Assembly: GCF_001424755.1 (NCBI RefSeq)
Contig: NZ_LMRF01000005.1
Span: 346,211 to 410,210 of the forward strand
From: Marmoricola sp. Leaf446
GTDB taxonomy: Bacteria; Actinomycetota; Actinomycetes; Propionibacteriales; Nocardioidaceae
Length of the DNA: 64,000 nt
Direction: 5' to 3'
Numbering within the stretch: the first letter of the stretch is position 1; the number at the start of each line of letters is the position of its first letter. Positions 34,170-42,664 of the stretch are shown in pieces. Below the pieces are notes generated by a model, which made no database searches, was not told the origin of the DNA, and was given only the letters and a program-made list of their open reading frames with translations. The position numbers were made by a program, and so were the translations under genes.

Positions 34170-36398
34170 GTGAGCCCGCAGCGCACCCCCCGCCCGTCCT
34201 CGGGCGGCGCCCGCAACGGCTCCGGCCGGGGTTCTGCCACGGCCGCCCGCCCGGTGCGGCGCCGCCTCCGGGCCGTCGCCAGGTGGACCCTCGTGGTGGG
34301 CCTGGTGCTGGCCCTGGTCGGGGGCGGCGTCTTCTACTTCACCTACCGCAACACCGAGATCCCCAGCGCCAACCGCGCCTTCGAGGCCCAGTCGACCTAC
34401 GTCACCTACAGCGGCGGCAAGCAGCGCATCGGCACCTTCGCGGAGCAGAACCGCGAGTCCGTCCCGCTGGCCGACATCGCGCAGTCGATGCAGGACGCCG
34501 TGATCGCCGCCGAGGACCGCACCTTCTACTCCAACAGCGGCATCGACCCCAAGGGCATCCTCCGCGCCGCCTTCTCCAACGCGCGCGGCAACGCCACCCA
34601 GGGCGCCTCCACGATCACCCAGCAGTACGTCAAGCTGCTCTACCTCAGCCAGGAGCGCACCCTGGGCCGCAAGGTCAAGGAGGCGTTCCTGTCCCTGAAG
34701 GTGCAGCAGGAGCGCTCCAAGGAGGCGATCCTCGAGGGCTACCTCAACACCATCTACTTCGGCCGCGGGGCGTACGGCGTCCAGGCCGCCTCCCGCGCGT
34801 TCTTCGGCAAGAACGCGGCCGGGCTGACCCCGCAGGAGTCCGCGACCCTGGCGGCCGTGCTCAACTCGCCCTCGGGGCTCTCGCCCGACGGGGGCGAGGA
34901 GACCCGTGCGCGGCTGGTCTCCCGCTACGACTACGTGCTCGACGGCATGGTCGAGGCCGGCGCGCTCGAGGCCTCCGAGGCCGACCGCATCGCCGGCAAG
35001 CTCCCGAAGTTCGTCAAGCGGGGCGGCAGCAACCAGTTCGGCGGCCAGCGCGGGTTCATGCTCTCCATGGTCAAGGACGAGCTGCAGCGCATCGGCTTCG
35101 ACGAGACCGAGATCGACACCGGTGGGCTGCGGGTCGAGACGACCTTCACCCGCGCGGGCATGGCCGCCAACGCCGAGGGCGTGGCCGAGCGCCGCCCCGA
35201 GGGCCTCCGGGGCCTCCACGTCGCCAGCGCGTCGGTCGACGTGCAGACCGGCGCCCTGATCGGCTTCTACGCCGGCCAGGACTACCTGCGCAGCCAGCTC
35301 GACTGGGCCACCATCGGCTCCTCGCCGGGCTCGTCCTTCAAGCCGTTCGCGCTGGCCGCGGGCCTCGACGCGGGCTACAGCCTGCGCGACACCTTCGACG
35401 GCAACTCGCCCTACGAGTTCGAGGACGGCAGCGGCTCGGTGGACAACCAGGGCGAGGGGACCGGCACCAACTTCGGCTCCGCCATCAGCCTGGTCACGGC
35501 CACCGAGAACTCCGTCAACACGGCGTACGCCGACCTCACCGACAGCATCCCCGAGGGGCCCCGCAAGATCCGCCAGATGGCCGTGCGTCTCGGCGTGCCC
35601 GACGACGCGCCGGGCCTGGAGCCCAACAACGCGATCGCGCTCGGCTCGGCGACCGTCAGCCCGGTGTCGATGGCCAACGCCTACGCGACCATCGCCAACG
35701 GCGGCGTGGCCCACGACGTGTTCACCGTCAAGCGCGTCACCCGCGCCGAGGACGGCGAGGTGCTCTACAAGGCCCCGCGCGAGACCAAGCGGGTGCTGTC
35801 GGAGGACATCGCCAGCGACGTCAGCTACGCCATGCAGCAGGTGGTGGCCACCGGCAGCGGCACCAACGCCCAGGGCGTGGGCCGCCCGGCCGCGGGCAAG
35901 ACCGGCACGGCGACCAACGCCGACGGCGACGTGTCGTCCTCGTGGTTCGTGGGCTACACCCCGCAGGTCGCCACCGCGGTGATGTACGCCCGCGGCAAGG
36001 GCAACGAGGCCCTCAACGGCTTCCTGCCCACCTTCTACGGCGGGCAGTACCCCACCCTGACCTGGTCCTCGATCATGGGCCGACTGATGGAGGGCGTCGA
36101 CGTCGAGGACTTCCCCGCGCCGGCGTTCGTCGACGGCGACGCGCCCGAGGACGGCCACGCGCCGTACACCCCGCCGCCGTCGCCCACCTTCACCCCGGAC
36201 CCGACGCCCAGCGAGTCGCCCAGCGAGTCGCCGAGCGAGTCCCCCTCGCGGACACCGTCGCCCTCGCCGACCCCGACGCCGCCGGCCGAGCCGGCCGACC
36301 CCGGTGAGCCGGTCGACCCCGGCCCCGACCTCGGGCAGCCGGGCAACGGCAACGGCCGCGAGCCGGGTGCCGGCGGCGCGAGCCCCGGTGCCGGCTAG
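34170..36398 (+). CDS. Class A penicillin-binding protein (PonA-like)
   Basis: 742 residues. Bifunctional glycosyltransferase/transpeptidase that polymerises and cross-links peptidoglycan outside the membrane. Membrane anchor about 41-62; GT51 domain with [14 protein letters not shown] (Glu115) and STITQQYVK; transpeptidase domain with SSFK (Ser388-Lys391), SVN (448-450) and KTG (577-579). The C-terminal ~75 residues are a Pro/Ser/Glu low-complexity tail, with no PASTA domain. GTG start behind AGGAGG at a longish 11 nt. In the mycobacterial order this is ponA1, followed by the GT87-like gene as here. Confidence 0.93.
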   Translation: MSPQRTPRPSSGGARNGSGRGSATAARPVRRRLRAVARWTLVVGLVLALVGGGVFYFTYRNTEIPSANRAFEAQSTYVTYSGGKQRIGTFAEQNRESVPLADIAQSMQDAVIAAEDRTFYSNSGIDPKGILRAAFSNARGNATQGASTITQQYVKLLYLSQERTLGRKVKEAFLSLKVQQERSKEAILEGYLNTIYFGRGAYGVQAASRAFFGKNAAGLTPQESATLAAVLNSPSGLSPDGGEETRARLVSRYDYVLDGMVEAGALEASEADRIAGKLPKFVKRGGSNQFGGQRGFMLSMVKDELQRIGFDETEIDTGGLRVETTFTRAGMAANAEGVAERRPEGLRGLHVASASVDVQTGALIGFYAGQDYLRSQLDWATIGSSPGSSFKPFALAAGLDAGYSLRDTFDGNSPYEFEDGSGSVDNQGEGTGTNFGSAISLVTATENSVNTAYADLTDSIPEGPRKIRQMAVRLGVPDDAPGLEPNNAIALGSATVSPVSMANAYATIANGGVAHDVFTVKRVTRAEDGEVLYKAPRETKRVLSEDIASDVSYAMQQVVATGSGTNAQGVGRPAAGKTGTATNADGDVSSSWFVGYTPQVATAVMYARGKGNEALNGFLPTFYGGQYPTLTWSSIMGRLMEGVDVEDFPAPAFVDGDAPEDGHAPYTPPPSPTFTPDPTPSESPSESPSESPSRTPSPSPTPTPPAEPADPGEPVDPGPDLGQPGNGNGREPGAGGASPGAG

Positions 36399-37845
36399 CG
36401 GCACCGAGCCCCGCCGGGGCGTGGTGGCCCCGACCCGCACCGACCCCGTGGCCCGGGGGCTCAGCGACGTCGTCGGCGGTCCGGTCGGGCGGCACGCGCT
36501 GCCGCACCGCTGGTGGACCCCGGTGCGGGTGCTGCTCGCCCTCGCCGCGGTGGTGATGGGCCTGTCGGTCGTCCACCACGTGCCGTGCCTGGAGACCGGC
36601 TGGTCCGTGGACCAGGCCCGCTACGGCAAGGGCTGCTACTCCGACGTGCCCTACCTCTATACCGGTCGCGGCCTGGCCGAGGCCTGGTGGCCGTACGCCG
36701 ACGACGGCGGTCGTCACCAGGCGATGGAGTACCCCGTGGGCATCGCCTACGTGGCGTACGCCGTGGCCCGGGCGACCCAGGTCGTGGCCGGCGACGGGCC
36801 CTCGATCGTGGAGCGGCGCTCGGCCTCCCCCGACGGGGTGTGGGGCCTGCCGGGGATGGCGCAGGAGACCAACAGCTACTTCCTGCTGACCGCGCTGCTG
36901 CTGGCGGCGTGCGCGCTGGGCGCGACCTGGCTGCTGTCGCGGGCCCACCCCCGGCGGCCCTGGGACGCGCTGCTGTTCGTGCTCTCGCCCAGCCTGCTGC
37001 TGACCGGGCTGGTCAACTGGGACCTGCTGGCCGTCGTGCTGGTCGCGGGTGCGCTGTGGGCGTGGTCGCGCGGCGATCCAGTCCTCACCGGCGTCCTGAT
37101 CGGGCTCGGGACCGCCACCAAGCTCTACCCGCTGTTCCTCCTGGGGCCGGTGCTGGTGATCTGCCTGCGACGGCGCGAGCTGGGGGCGTTCGCCCGGGCC
37201 GCGGTGGCGGCAGCGGTCGCGTGGGGCCTGGCCAACGCCCCGGCGTACCTCTCCGACGCGGAGCGGTGGCAGGTGTTCTGGTCCTTCAACGCCGACCGGG
37301 GTGCCGACCTCGGCTCGGTGTGGCTGGCGCTCTCGCACGCCGGCCTCAGCGCGTCGGTCGAGCAGGTCAACCTGTGGTCGTGGGTCGTCTTCGGCGCGGT
37401 GTGCGTCGGGGTCGCCGTGCTCGGGCTGCGGGCGCCGGAGACCCCGAGGCTGGCGCAGCTCGGGTTCCTCGTCGTCGCGGGCTTCCTCCTGGTCAACAAG
37501 GTCTACTCGCCGCAGTACGTGCTGTGGCTGCTGCCGCTGGCCGTGCTCGCGCGGCCGCGCTGGCGCGACCAGCTGGTGTGGCAGGCGGGCGAGGTCCTCT
37601 ACTTCGTCATGGTGTGGGCCTACCTCGGCGGCTACCTCGAGGACGCCTCCGAGACCGCCTCACCGCTGTACGACGTCGCGATCTGGCTCCGGCTGGCCGC
37701 CCAGCTCTACCTCGTCGCCGTCGTGGTGCGCGACGTGCTCCGTCCCGCCCACGACCCGGTGCGCACCGACCCGGTGCACGTGCCCGGCGCACCGGTGGGT
37801 GGACGTCAGGAGATCTCGACGGCGTCGAACGACGTCGCGGTGTAG
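36388..37845 (+). CDS. GT87-like polyprenol-phosphate mannosyltransferase family membrane protein
   Basis: About 485 residues, about ten membrane helices. Position after the PBP and the pattern of a long extracytoplasmic loop after helix 1 ([21 protein letters not shown], then MEYPVG) match Rv0051-type GT87/GT-C proteins; such proteins use polyprenyl-phosphate-linked sugars. Start uncertain: GTG 36388 overlaps the PBP stop by 11 nt; GTG 36304 or 36421 are alternatives, none with a clear Shine-Dalgarno. The 3' end overlaps the convergent racemase-like gene by 40 nt. Confidence 0.82.
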   Translation: MPASGTEPRRGVVAPTRTDPVARGLSDVVGGPVGRHALPHRWWTPVRVLLALAAVVMGLSVVHHVPCLETGWSVDQARYGKGCYSDVPYLYTGRGLAEAWWPYADDGGRHQAMEYPVGIAYVAYAVARATQVVAGDGPSIVERRSASPDGVWGLPGMAQETNSYFLLTALLLAACALGATWLLSRAHPRRPWDALLFVLSPSLLLTGLVNWDLLAVVLVAGALWAWSRGDPVLTGVLIGLGTATKLYPLFLLGPVLVICLRRRELGAFARAAVAAAVAWGLANAPAYLSDAERWQVFWSFNADRGADLGSVWLALSHAGLSASVEQVNLWSWVVFGAVCVGVAVLGLRAPETPRLAQLGFLVVAGFLLVNKVYSPQYVLWLLPLAVLARPRWRDQLVWQAGEVLYFVMVWAYLGGYLEDASETASPLYDVAIWLRLAAQLYLVAVVVRDVLRPAHDPVRTDPVHVPGAPVGGRQEISTASNDVAV

Positions 37846-38927
37846 CGGACCCGCACCTCGATCTCCTCGCCCACCGCCGGCACCGGGGCGCCGTGGGGGA
37901 TGAACAGCATGGAGACCTGCATGTGCGGTGGCTCGGCGAACAGCCGCTGCTTGCCGCCCACGCTGTACGGCGAGCGCACGAAGCCCGCCGCGTCGAGACC
38001 GCCCCGCGCCAGCGAGGCGGCGCGCGCCTTCAGCGTGGCCTCGCCGGTGGGGGCCTCCAGGCCGATGCCGTGCGAGGTGCCGCCGGAGACCACGAGCAGC
38101 GTGCCGCGTCGCGGCGCCGAACGGCCGCGGTAGCCGTAGGTGTCGCCGCGCTCGACGGGGTGGGCGTCGAGCACCTCCGCGGTGACCTGCAGGGCGCCGC
38201 GGTCGCCCAGCCACAGCCCGGTGCCCACCCGCGGGCGCAGCACCAGGTCGGGGAACTTCAGGGCCAGCACCTCGAGCTCGGTCTCGGTCAGGTGGGACAC
38301 CCAGACCTGGCGCGCCGGGCCGCCGCCGGAGGCGAGGTCGGCCACGGCCGGCTCGGCGAGCAGCCGCTCGACCTCGCCCGCGTGGGTGGACCGGCTCGAC
38401 CGGGCCGAGATGGTGGCGCGGGCCGAGGGCAGCGGCAGGTGCAGCGCGACGCCCTCCACGCGGACGCCGCCGCGCCGGGCGCGGCGTACGGCCTCCGCGA
38501 GGTCGTCGCCCGAGAACCCGTGCCGCAGCATCGAGGTGAGCCGCTCGAGCACGACCCGCACGGGCCGGTCCGCGGCGCGACCCTGGTCGGCGAGCGCGTC
38601 GAGGTCCTCGAGCCGACCGACGGTGTGGACCACCCGCGCGGGGTCGACGCCCAGCGCCGCGGGGTCCTGGTGCTCGCCGTGACCGGGTCGCCACGGCTGC
38701 AGCACGAGCAGCGAGCCGTCGAAGCGCTGGTGGAGCTCGGCGAGCTCGGGGTAGGTGCCGGCCGCGACCGTGTCGACCCCCAGCCACTGGGCGCGGCGGG
38801 CCAGCCGGTGCAGGCCCAGGCCGTAGCCGTTGCCCTTGGTCACCGGCACCAGGCCCGGGTGGCGCGCGAGGGTGTCGCGCAGGTGGGTGCGCCACCGGTC
38901 GCCGTCGACGTGCAGGGTGAGCGACAT
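37806..38927 (-). CDS. Alanine racemase-like PLP protein
   Basis: 373 residues. N-terminal TIM-barrel with the PLP motif PVTKGNGYGLG (Lys31; canonical PVxKxNAYGxG), and a C-terminal beta domain with SPYSVGGK in the position of the catalytic tyrosine loop and MQVSMLF instead of the usual GRxCMD. Likely an amino-acid racemase or relative; substrate may not be alanine. Coupled to the FemX-like gene (TGATG overlap), so a role in peptidoglycan peptide or bridge chemistry is plausible. Confidence 0.8.
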   Translation of the reverse strand: MSLTLHVDGDRWRTHLRDTLARHPGLVPVTKGNGYGLGLHRLARRAQWLGVDTVAAGTYPELAELHQRFDGSLLVLQPWRPGHGEHQDPAALGVDPARVVHTVGRLEDLDALADQGRAADRPVRVVLERLTSMLRHGFSGDDLAEAVRRARRGGVRVEGVALHLPLPSARATISARSSRSTHAGEVERLLAEPAVADLASGGGPARQVWVSHLTETELEVLALKFPDLVLRPRVGTGLWLGDRGALQVTAEVLDAHPVERGDTYGYRGRSAPRRGTLLVVSGGTSHGIGLEAPTGEATLKARAASLARGGLDAAGFVRSPYSVGGKQRLFAEPPHMQVSMLFIPHGAPVPAVGEEIEVRVRYTATSFDAVEIS

Positions 38928-40120
38928 CAGCCCCTCCGGCGCATGTAGAGGTCGAAGGCGGCGTACAGCGGCTTGCTGAGCGGGAGGTCCCACTCGCCGA
39001 CGTGCTCGACGGCCTCGCCGCCGGTGCCGACCTTGAACTGGATGAGCCCGACGTGGTCGTCGTCGGAGCGGAGCGTGTCGGTGATGCCGCGCAGGTCGTA
39101 GACCCGCGCCCCGGCGGCCAGCGCGTCGCGGACCATCTGCCACTGCACGGCGTTGGAGCCGCGGACCTCGCGCTTGTCGGTCGAGGAGGCGCCGTAGGAG
39201 TACCAGGCGTGGCTGCCGACCCGGATCCAGATCGTCGCCGCCACGAGGTCGCCCTCGTGGTGGGCGAGGTAGAGCCGGATCCGGTCGGGGTCCTCGGCGC
39301 CCAGCGCCGCGACCATGGTGCGGAAGTAGGACAGCGGGCGCGGCGTGAAGTGGTCGCGCTCGGCGGTGTGGAGGTAGAGCGCGTGGAACGCGGCCAGCGC
39401 CTCGTCGACCTCGGCGGACGGTGTGGCCGATCCGGCCACCGAGCTGACCTCGACCCCGAGCTTGGCGGCCTTCTTGATGTTGCGGCGCCAGAGCTGGTTC
39501 ATCCGCCGCAGCACCTCGTCCTCGGGCAGGGCCGCGCCCGCGTCGTCGGCGAGGGGGACCTGGAAGTTGTACTGCGGCTGGCCGGCGGCGAACCCGCCGT
39601 CCGCGCCCTGCCGGCGCCAGCCGAGCTGCTCGAGCTGCCGCGCCACCGAGAGCCCCGCGGCGTGCTCGGCGGTGGGGGACAGGTCGGTCAGCGAGGTGAC
39701 GGCGTCGTCGGCGATGCCCTCCTTGACCGCGGCGGCGCTCCACCGACGGGTCACCACGGGCGGGCCGATCCGGACGCCGAACGCCCCGGCCGCCCGCACG
39801 TGCGCGGTCAGCGGGGCCAGCCAGCGCTCCAGCCCGCCCGGCTCCGCGGCCTCGTCCCACGGCAGCACCGGCCCCTCGGGCAGGTAGGCGAGGTAGCGGC
39901 GGACCTTGGGCAGCTGGCGGTAGAGCACCAGCGCCACGCCCACCACCCGGCCCTCGGGGTCCTGCCAGGCGATCGACTCGGCCTTCCAGTCGGGCTTGAC
40001 CCGGGCCCAGGCCGGGGTCTGCAGGAAGCTCGCCGCCCCCCCGTTGCCGGCCAGGTCGGCCACGAAGGCGCGGTGCTCCTCGGCGCCGGTCGTGCGCACG
40101 GTGAGCGTTCGATGATCCAC
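38927..40120 (-). CDS. FemX/FemAB-family aminoacyltransferase
   Basis: 397 residues of the FemABX double-GNAT fold. Visible: SFLQTPAWARVKPDWKAE, LAYLPEGPVLPWDE, the tandem QPQYNFQVPL / RRNIKKAAKLGVEV region and VYDLRGITDTLRSDDDHVGLIQFKVGTGGE at the C-terminus. These enzymes add an amino acid from charged tRNA to the lipid II peptide; in LL-DAP/glycine-bridge actinobacteria FemX adds the first Gly. Co-translated with the racemase-like gene. Confidence 0.87.
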   Translation of the reverse strand: MDHRTLTVRTTGAEEHRAFVADLAGNGGAASFLQTPAWARVKPDWKAESIAWQDPEGRVVGVALVLYRQLPKVRRYLAYLPEGPVLPWDEAAEPGGLERWLAPLTAHVRAAGAFGVRIGPPVVTRRWSAAAVKEGIADDAVTSLTDLSPTAEHAAGLSVARQLEQLGWRRQGADGGFAAGQPQYNFQVPLADDAGAALPEDEVLRRMNQLWRRNIKKAAKLGVEVSSVAGSATPSAEVDEALAAFHALYLHTAERDHFTPRPLSYFRTMVAALGAEDPDRIRLYLAHHEGDLVAATIWIRVGSHAWYSYGASSTDKREVRGSNAVQWQMVRDALAAGARVYDLRGITDTLRSDDDHVGLIQFKVGTGGEAVEHVGEWDLPLSKPLYAAFDLYMRRRG

Positions 40121-40172
40121 CGCGCGAGCCTAGCCGCACCGAGCAGCCGCCCCCGGCAGTAGGCTGCGCGCG

Positions 40173-40784
40173 ATGGACGACACCGACGCGAGCGACGGCG
40201 CCGGCTACGTCGACGCCGCGACGATCGCCCTGCGCTTCGCCTCGGTCGAGCTCGGACCGTCCCAGGAGACCGGGGTCGTGACCGTCCCGGGCGAGGACAC
40301 GGTCACCCCGCGCCAGCTGCGCGACGTGATGGGGTGCCTGGTCACGGGCGTGTGCGTGGTCACCGCCGTGGCCGACGGCGAGGACGTCGCGATGACGGTC
40401 AACTCGGTCACCTCGGTCTCGCTGGACCCCCCGCTCGTCCTGGTGTGCGTGGCCAGGACGGCCCGCTTCCACCGGGCCGTCACGGAGTCCACGACGTGGG
40501 GGTTGAGCATCCTCGACGGCGACGCGGTCGAGGTCTCGACGCGGTTCTCGCGACCGGGACGACCGCGGGGCGGCGAGTTCGAGGCGCTCGCCCACCACCG
40601 CGGTGCCGTCACGGGAGTGGCGCTCGTCGACGGCTCCTGCGCCTACCTGGAGTGCCGGACCGAGGTCGTCCACCCGGGCGGTGACCACTCGATCGTGGTG
40701 GGCCGGGTGCTCTCGGCGACCCACAGCGCCGCGTCGGAGCGACCGCTGGTCTACCACCGCGGCGCCTACCGCTGGCTGCGCTGA
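40173..40784 (+). CDS. Flavin reductase-like domain protein
   Basis: 203 residues, split-barrel FMN-binding fold of the HpaC/flavin reductase family. LRDVMGCLVTGVCVVTAV, AMTVNSVTSVSLDPPLVLVCVAR and STRFSR are the usual motifs. Typically supplies reduced flavin to a monooxygenase; no monooxygenase is adjacent. The 3' end overlaps the convergent hydrolase by 19 nt. Confidence 0.85.
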   Translation: MDDTDASDGAGYVDAATIALRFASVELGPSQETGVVTVPGEDTVTPRQLRDVMGCLVTGVCVVTAVADGEDVAMTVNSVTSVSLDPPLVLVCVARTARFHRAVTESTTWGLSILDGDAVEVSTRFSRPGRPRGGEFEALAHHRGAVTGVALVDGSCAYLECRTEVVHPGGDHSIVVGRVLSATHSAASERPLVYHRGAYRWLR

Positions 40785-42664
40785 GCCTCCGCCACGCTGC
40801 CGGACGAGCTGCTCCCACGGGGCGGCGGCGGGGCGGTGCGGCGACGGATGAACGCCGTCACCGCCTCGACGACCCGGTCGCGCGCGCCCGGTCGCATCAT
40901 GGCGTGGTCGAGGTCGTCCATGGGCAGCAGGGTGAGGTCCTGCTTCCGGGCGACCCGAGCCAGCGCCCGCTGGGATCCCAGCGTCGAGAGGCGCCAGTCG
41001 GCCTCGCCGCTGACCCACAGCACGGACGTGCCCCCGGCGAGCACCCGCCGCATCAGCTGCTCGGGACGCTGCACGACCAGGATCCGGTTGACGACGGTCC
41101 AGAGCCACTCCGGGACCCAGGCGAGCTGGTGGTTGGCCGAGCGCTGCCAGAAGCACGACTCGAGCATCCGCTCCCACACGAACGTGGGGTCCTGGTGGTA
41201 GCGCGGGGACAGCTTCCAGGCGATCCGGCCCGCCACCCGGCCCAGCGGCCGGCTGATCCAGGGCCGGGTGCGCTGGATGGCGCGGCGCCGGGGCGAGACC
41301 GGGTCCTCGACCGAGGGGAACGCCAGGACAGGATTGATCAGGGCGACCCCGCGCACCGAGAGCTCGAGCCCGCTCTCCAGGGCGTGGTAGGCCCCTGAGC
41401 ACAGACCCACGAGGAAGGTGTCGGTTGGGTCGTCGGGCCGCACCGAGCGGACCGCGTCGCTGACCTCGTCGAGGTGCTCCAGGATCTTGTAGCGGTGGCC
41501 CTCGACACCGGGTCTCGCGTCGCTGTCGCCGCAGCCGCTGAGGTCGAAGCGCAGCGACGGTCTCCCCGACCGGCACCAGTCGCGGGCGGTGTCGGTCCAG
41601 ATGCGCGACTGCCCGACGTGCGGGGTGAACGCGTCCGGGACGAAGACGGTCGCGGTCGTGGTGGTCGGCACGTCCGGCTCGGTCACGATGCCGAACAGGT
41701 CGGCGTCCCCGATGCGCACGACCCGTTCGGAGCCGCCCGGGATCCTCAGGGTGGTGCGGGCCGGTCCGGCGCCGTCGGGGTCCAGGGAGGAGGTCTCGAG
41801 GTAGGTGCGGTCGAACCAGTCGACGACCGCGTCCTCGGTCGCCTGGGGCAGGGTCTGGTAGAGCAGGAACTCGTCCTGGTCGTCGGCCGTGATGCGGGCG
41901 CACGGCTCCCCGGAGCGGGTGCGCGCCGTGGTGGACAGCGCGCGGGCCTGGGGTCGGTCGGCCGCCAGGACCACCTCGGCGGGCAGGGTGGCCAGGGACC
42001 GCTGGTCGAGCCCCGCCAGGTCGGCGCGGGCCTCGGCAGTCAGGCTCAGCCCGACCGCGGTGAAGGTGGACAGCTCGGGGTCGGCGCCGCCGACCGAGGT
42101 GTTCTGCCGCACCCGCTGCTCGCGGATGTAGGACGACCCCGACCGGGGGCTGTCCCACAGCACCAGTCCGTGCACGTCGTCGCGCTCGGCCGCCGCGGCC
42201 ACGGCCAGCAGCGCGCCGAGCCGCATCCCCAGCACCGAGAGCGGGGCGTCGGTGTGGGAGCGGGCCAGCGCCACGGCCTCGTGGACGCTGTCGAGCCAGG
42301 CCCGGAGCCGCCCCGGTTCGTCCACGTGGCCCACCGAGTCGCCGAGCCCGTCGTAGTCGAACCGCACCACCACGAAGCCCAGGCCCGCGAGCCGGTGGGC
42401 GACGTGCCGCAGGGTGTAGTGGGCGTACGCCGCCTCCTGGCCCATCGACGGGCACAGCACGACCGCGCCGCGGGCGGTCCGGCCCGGGGGCAGGTGCACC
42501 CACCCGAACAGCGGTCGGTGATCCGGTCCGAACCACCGTGGCTGCGGCCTCACTGCGCCCCCATCCCCTCCGTCCCGGACGACGGTGCCGTCCGGCCCCG
42601 TGCTCGTGGGACCACTGCAGTGTAGGGAGCGACCGGCGACCCCGGCTGGACTATCCGGGGTCAC
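40766..42664 (-). CDS. Tandem double alpha/beta-hydrolase with atypical nucleophile elbows
   Basis: 632 residues with two alpha/beta-hydrolase domains (about 50-290 and 310-610). The first has FDYDGLGDS and elbow GMRLG (146-150), where the nucleophile Ser is Arg148. The second has FDLSGCGDS and elbow GLCSG (420-424), with Cys422 in the nucleophile position; DLDHAMM near 590 supplies a possible Asp/His. So domain 1 looks inactive and domain 2 could be a Cys-dependent hydrolase or acyltransferase. GTG 42664 overlaps the upstream gene by 14 nt. Last gene of the carrier-protein operon; may release or transfer the product. Confidence 0.85.
   Translation of the reverse strand: MTPDSPAGVAGRSLHCSGPTSTGPDGTVVRDGGDGGAVRPQPRWFGPDHRPLFGWVHLPPGRTARGAVVLCPSMGQEAAYAHYTLRHVAHRLAGLGFVVVRFDYDGLGDSVGHVDEPGRLRAWLDSVHEAVALARSHTDAPLSVLGMRLGALLAVAAAAERDDVHGLVLWDSPRSGSSYIREQRVRQNTSVGGADPELSTFTAVGLSLTAEARADLAGLDQRSLATLPAEVVLAADRPQARALSTTARTRSGEPCARITADDQDEFLLYQTLPQATEDAVVDWFDRTYLETSSLDPDGAGPARTTLRIPGGSERVVRIGDADLFGIVTEPDVPTTTTATVFVPDAFTPHVGQSRIWTDTARDWCRSGRPSLRFDLSGCGDSDARPGVEGHRYKILEHLDEVSDAVRSVRPDDPTDTFLVGLCSGAYHALESGLELSVRGVALINPVLAFPSVEDPVSPRRRAIQRTRPWISRPLGRVAGRIAWKLSPRYHQDPTFVWERMLESCFWQRSANHQLAWVPEWLWTVVNRILVVQRPEQLMRRVLAGGTSVLWVSGEADWRLSTLGSQRALARVARKQDLTLLPMDDLDHAMMRPGARDRVVEAVTAFIRRRTAPPPPRGSSSSGSVAEAQRSQR

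Noticed and set aside
32256..36440. Very long open frame on the minus strand across ino1, padR and the PBP region.
   Set aside because: Only the ino1 part has family motifs. The rest is antisense to the PBP with Arg/Gly/Val-rich shadow composition, an effect of high GC in third positions.
37806..42536. A single giant minus-strand protein through the racemase, FemX and hydrolase region.
   Set aside because: The frame is that of the racemase-like gene only at its end; the FemX-like and hydrolase genes are in other frames with proper starts.
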